A stretch of 64,000 nucleotides of DNA from Ochrobactrum sp. Q0168 (GTDB lineage Bacteria > Pseudomonadota > Alphaproteobacteria > Rhizobiales > Rhizobiaceae). The position numbers and the translations under genes are program-made. This document shows, piece by piece, positions 61,867 to 64,000 of this stretch. Location of the stretch: the NCBI RefSeq assembly GCF_016427605.1, contig NZ_JAELXQ010000020.1:1-64000 (forward strand). Reading direction: 5' to 3'. The notes beneath the pieces are model-generated. The model worked only from the letters and a program-made list of their open reading frames with translations. It made no database searches and was not told where the DNA came from. The number at the start of each line of letters is the position of its first letter. Positions within the stretch are counted from its first letter, which is position 1.

Positions 61867-62646
61867 ATGTATAAATTTCTGGAAATAGAACGTCATGATG
61901 CGGTGGGCGTTATTGCCCTCAATCGGCCCGAGGCGCGAAATGCGCTCGGTATGGGGATCACCATAGAACTGCGCAAGGCACTCAAGGAAGCGGCGGCTGA
62001 CCAAACTCTCCGCACCCTTATTCTGGCTGGACGCGGTGGTGCCTTTTCAGCCGGCGCAGATGTGAAGGAATGGGCGGCGGGCAGAACGGATTGGCCGGAC
62101 ATGAACTGGGTGGAGGAGTCGCTGCGACTGGTCCAGCAGGTCCATGAAATGCCAAAGCCCGTTATCGCCATGATCGACGGTGCAGCTGTGGGTGCGGGTC
62201 TCGATATGGCTTTGGCGTGCGACTTCCGCTACGCATCCGAAAAGGCCAAGTTCATCTGTTCCTATACCAATGTCGGTTACAACCCGGACTGCGGCGGAAC
62301 CTGGTTGATGCCGCGTGTGATCGGCCTCGAGGCAGCAAAGCGTTTTGCCTATACGGGCGAACTATGGACCGCCGAGGTCGCGCTTCAAAACCGGCTTGTC
62401 AGCCATGTCAGCACTCCGGAAAACCTGTGGCAGGACACATTTGCTTTCGCCCGGCAACTTGCAAGCGGACCGACGGTGGCCATCGCTCAGACCAAGAAAT
62501 TGCTGAACAGCGCCCATACGCGTAGCCTTTCCGACCAACAGTTGGAAGAAGTGGCGGCAGGAAAGGTCTGCGCACAGACACAAGATCACAAAGAAGGCCT
62601 GGCCGCTGCCAATGAGCGCCGCGCACCGAATTTCATCGGTGCGTAG
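61867..62646 (+). CDS. Enoyl-CoA hydratase/isomerase family protein, second copy
   Basis: Encodes 259 residues from ATG 61867, preceded by AAAGGGAGAG. Crotonase motifs are GVIALNRPEARNALG, GRGGAFSAGADVKEWAAG and IDGAAVGAGLDMALACDFRYASEKAKF. YNPDCGGTWLMPRVIG carries the region of the second acid. It is distinct from the preceding paralogue (low identity by eye), so the two probably catalyse different steps. It ends 12 bases before the acyl-CoA dehydrogenase gene. Confidence 0.85.
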   Translation: MYKFLEIERHDAVGVIALNRPEARNALGMGITIELRKALKEAAADQTLRTLILAGRGGAFSAGADVKEWAAGRTDWPDMNWVEESLRLVQQVHEMPKPVIAMIDGAAVGAGLDMALACDFRYASEKAKFICSYTNVGYNPDCGGTWLMPRVIGLEAAKRFAYTGELWTAEVALQNRLVSHVSTPENLWQDTFAFARQLASGPTVAIAQTKKLLNSAHTRSLSDQQLEEVAAGKVCAQTQDHKEGLAAANERRAPNFIGA

Positions 62647-62658
62647 AGGAGGAACACC

Positions 62659-63816
62659 ATGGATTTTGCATTAAGTTTCGAACAACAGGCGCTCATCGAT
62701 TCGTTGGAAGAGTTCTGCAAACGAGAACTTTACCCGCACGAGAATCTTGTCGAGGAACTCCGCTATGTTCCAGAGGAGATCAAACAGGAAATTCAGCAAA
62801 AATCGATACAGGCGGGGTTTGCCGGGATGAACCTGCCTGAGGAATGGGGCGGCCCGGGTCTCGATAAGCAAACCAAGATGCAAGCCGAACGCGTGCTTGG
62901 TAAATCAAGCGCCGCGCTCACCATGTGCATGAACCGCGGTGTTACCGGCATCCTTTTCAAATGCAAGGGCGAACAGATTGAAAAATATCTGAAGCCGGCC
63001 ATCCGTGGCGAACGTAAGGATGCCTTCGCCCTCACGGAACCAGGCGCGGGGTCGGACGCCCGCGGCATCACGACCAAGGCTGTGCGCGATGGGGATTACT
63101 GGATCATCAATGGGGTGAAACAATTTATCTCTCACGCCGATATCGCAGATTTCATCGTGCTCATTGCCGTTACCGGCGTGGATGAAACGCCGCGTGGACC
63201 ACGCAAGCGTTTTACGGCGTTTCTCCTCGACAAAACTTTGCCGGGACTGCGTGTCGAACCGATGAAGTCGATCGTCACCCGCGGCTATAACCCAACCATG
63301 GTCTATCTTGAAGATGTTCGCGTTCATAGCGACGATATTCTGGGCGAAGAGGGTAAGGGCTTCGATACTGCCAATGAGTGGCTCTATGATGGCCGGGTCG
63401 CGCTGGCCGCGCATTGTGTCGGTCGTTCCGAACGCATCTTCGAAATGACCAAGGAATGGGCCGGAACCCGCAAGGCATTCGGCAAAACTATAGGAGAATT
63501 CCAGGGCGTCGGTTTCAAGGTCGCCAATATGGCGGTTGATATAAAGCTCGGTGATCTTATGGTGAAAGAAGCCGCGTGGAAAATTGAGAATCAGACGATG
63601 AACCGCACTGAAGCGTCAATGGTGAATTACTGGTGCTCGGAAATGGTGTTCCGGGTTGCGGATGATGCCGTGCAAATCTTCGGCGGCATGGGCGTCATGG
63701 AAGAATTCCCCATCCAGCGTTTCTGGCGAGATGCGCGTATTGAGCGTATTTGGGAAGGAACATCCGAGGTCCATCAGGATATTATCGCAAAGGATCTGTT
63801 GAGACCGTATCAATAA
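62659..63816 (+). CDS. Acyl-CoA dehydrogenase
   Basis: Encodes 385 residues, normal for the family. FAD and substrate motifs: DAFALTEPGAGSDARGITTKAVRDGDYWIINGVKQFIS in the middle, GRVALAAHCVGRSERIF, and QIFGGMGVMEEFPIQRFWRDARIERIWEGTSEVHQ at the end. The catalytic base is the Glu of IWEGTSE. It oxidises a CoA-bound acid to the enoyl-CoA and passes electrons to ETF. GAGGAGGAACACC precedes the ATG. With two hydratases it forms a short beta-oxidation-like route; the CoA ligase or transferase must be encoded elsewhere. Confidence 0.92.
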   Translation: MDFALSFEQQALIDSLEEFCKRELYPHENLVEELRYVPEEIKQEIQQKSIQAGFAGMNLPEEWGGPGLDKQTKMQAERVLGKSSAALTMCMNRGVTGILFKCKGEQIEKYLKPAIRGERKDAFALTEPGAGSDARGITTKAVRDGDYWIINGVKQFISHADIADFIVLIAVTGVDETPRGPRKRFTAFLLDKTLPGLRVEPMKSIVTRGYNPTMVYLEDVRVHSDDILGEEGKGFDTANEWLYDGRVALAAHCVGRSERIFEMTKEWAGTRKAFGKTIGEFQGVGFKVANMAVDIKLGDLMVKEAAWKIENQTMNRTEASMVNYWCSEMVFRVADDAVQIFGGMGVMEEFPIQRFWRDARIERIWEGTSEVHQDIIAKDLLRPYQ

Positions 63817-63858
63817 TTGAGTGTCGCCGTTAGTCATCGGCCTTCGAGAAGGTAAAGC

Positions 63859-64000
63859 ATGCGGAAAGCTGCAAAAAAGAGGCAAACCAACGAAATCAGA
63901 CGACAGGATCTCATCCTTGCGACGCTGAATTCAATAGTCAAACACGGTTATCTGAATTCGACGATCAATACGATCAGTGAAGAATCTGGTTTTTCACGTG
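63859..64000 (+). CDS. TetR-family regulator, BetI-like (truncated by window end)
   Basis: The first 47 codons are present, from ATG 63859 with AGAAGGTAAAGC upstream. They encode the N-terminal DNA-binding helices of a TetR protein (IRRQDLILATLNSIVKHGYL and STINTISEESGFS). The pattern is like BetI, the choline/betaine-responsive repressor branch. It is 43 bases after the acyl-CoA dehydrogenase gene on the same strand and probably regulates this operon. The ligand domain lies beyond the window. Confidence 0.8.
   Translation, partial: MRKAAKKRQTNEIRRQDLILATLNSIVKHGYLNSTINTISEESGFSR

Noticed and set aside
1-64000. CRISPR arrays, rRNA, tRNA or intact prophage
   Set aside because: No regularly spaced short direct repeats, no complete tRNA cloverleaf, no rRNA-like tracts and no phage structural genes were seen on either strand.

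Overview
The window looks like the chromosome of a Brucellaceae/Rhizobiales alphaproteobacterium, most like Ochrobactrum/Brucella. This is inferred from gene content: an S21-CspA cluster with a TTG-started rpsU, an HWE-type histidine kinase, many CUT2 sugar ABC transporters, FadR-type GntR regulators, and one intergenic palindrome of a type common in this group. No rRNA, tRNA, CRISPR array or intact insertion sequence was found. It is an accessory, catabolic stretch: nearly every operon pairs a transporter with a short degradation pathway and a local regulator.

Layout. 1-2100: decayed DNA with an IS66-like transposase relic and a small gene carrying two amber codons. 2105-8405: a large autotransporter with 21-residue passenger repeats, then a divergent hybrid histidine kinase and LuxR-type regulator. 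8443-10116: an AspT/YidE-type transporter. 10538-15394: a periplasmic molybdenum hydroxylase operon (2Fe-2S subunit, triheme cytochrome c, molybdopterin subunit) whose cytochrome gene has a one-base frameshift. 15740-19306: a ribose-type ABC transporter, followed by an LtrA-family membrane protein.

21119-33630 is the most interesting block. One operon (minus strand) encodes MtnK, MtnA, a two-subunit transketolase and a RuBisCO-like protein. A divergent operon encodes a CUT2 transporter. A third encodes a SorC-type regulator and an aldolase-dehydrogenase fusion. An 18-bp motif occurs as an inverted pair between the first two operons and as a tandem pair before the regulator, which ties all three into one regulon. 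The likely substrate is a 5-substituted ribose (5-methylthioribose or 5-deoxyribose). The enzyme set is not that of the classical methionine salvage pathway.

34141-35879: rpsU, a 59-residue protein and cspA, then a ccdAB toxin-antitoxin locus with a frameshifted toxin. 36094-42739: a probable aromatic ring-cleavage operon (decarboxylase-type amidohydrolase, extradiol dioxygenase, flavin hydroxylase, MFS importer, fumarylacetoacetase-like hydrolase) with a divergent GntR regulator. 42994-45681: an HWE kinase, a small VOC protein and a methyltransferase. 45769-53403: a GntR-controlled sugar cluster (PdxA2-like dehydrogenase, SMP-30 lactonase, CUT2 transporter, beta-propeller protein). 53633-55448: an outer-membrane beta-barrel protein and an EamA exporter. 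55906-64000: a flavin oxidoreductase, a PotFGHI-type ABC importer, two enoyl-CoA hydratases, an acyl-CoA dehydrogenase and the start of a BetI-like TetR gene. This last set suggests CoA-dependent breakdown of a small, possibly quaternary-amine, acid.

All family assignments come from reading motifs and translated sequence by eye. No database search was run.
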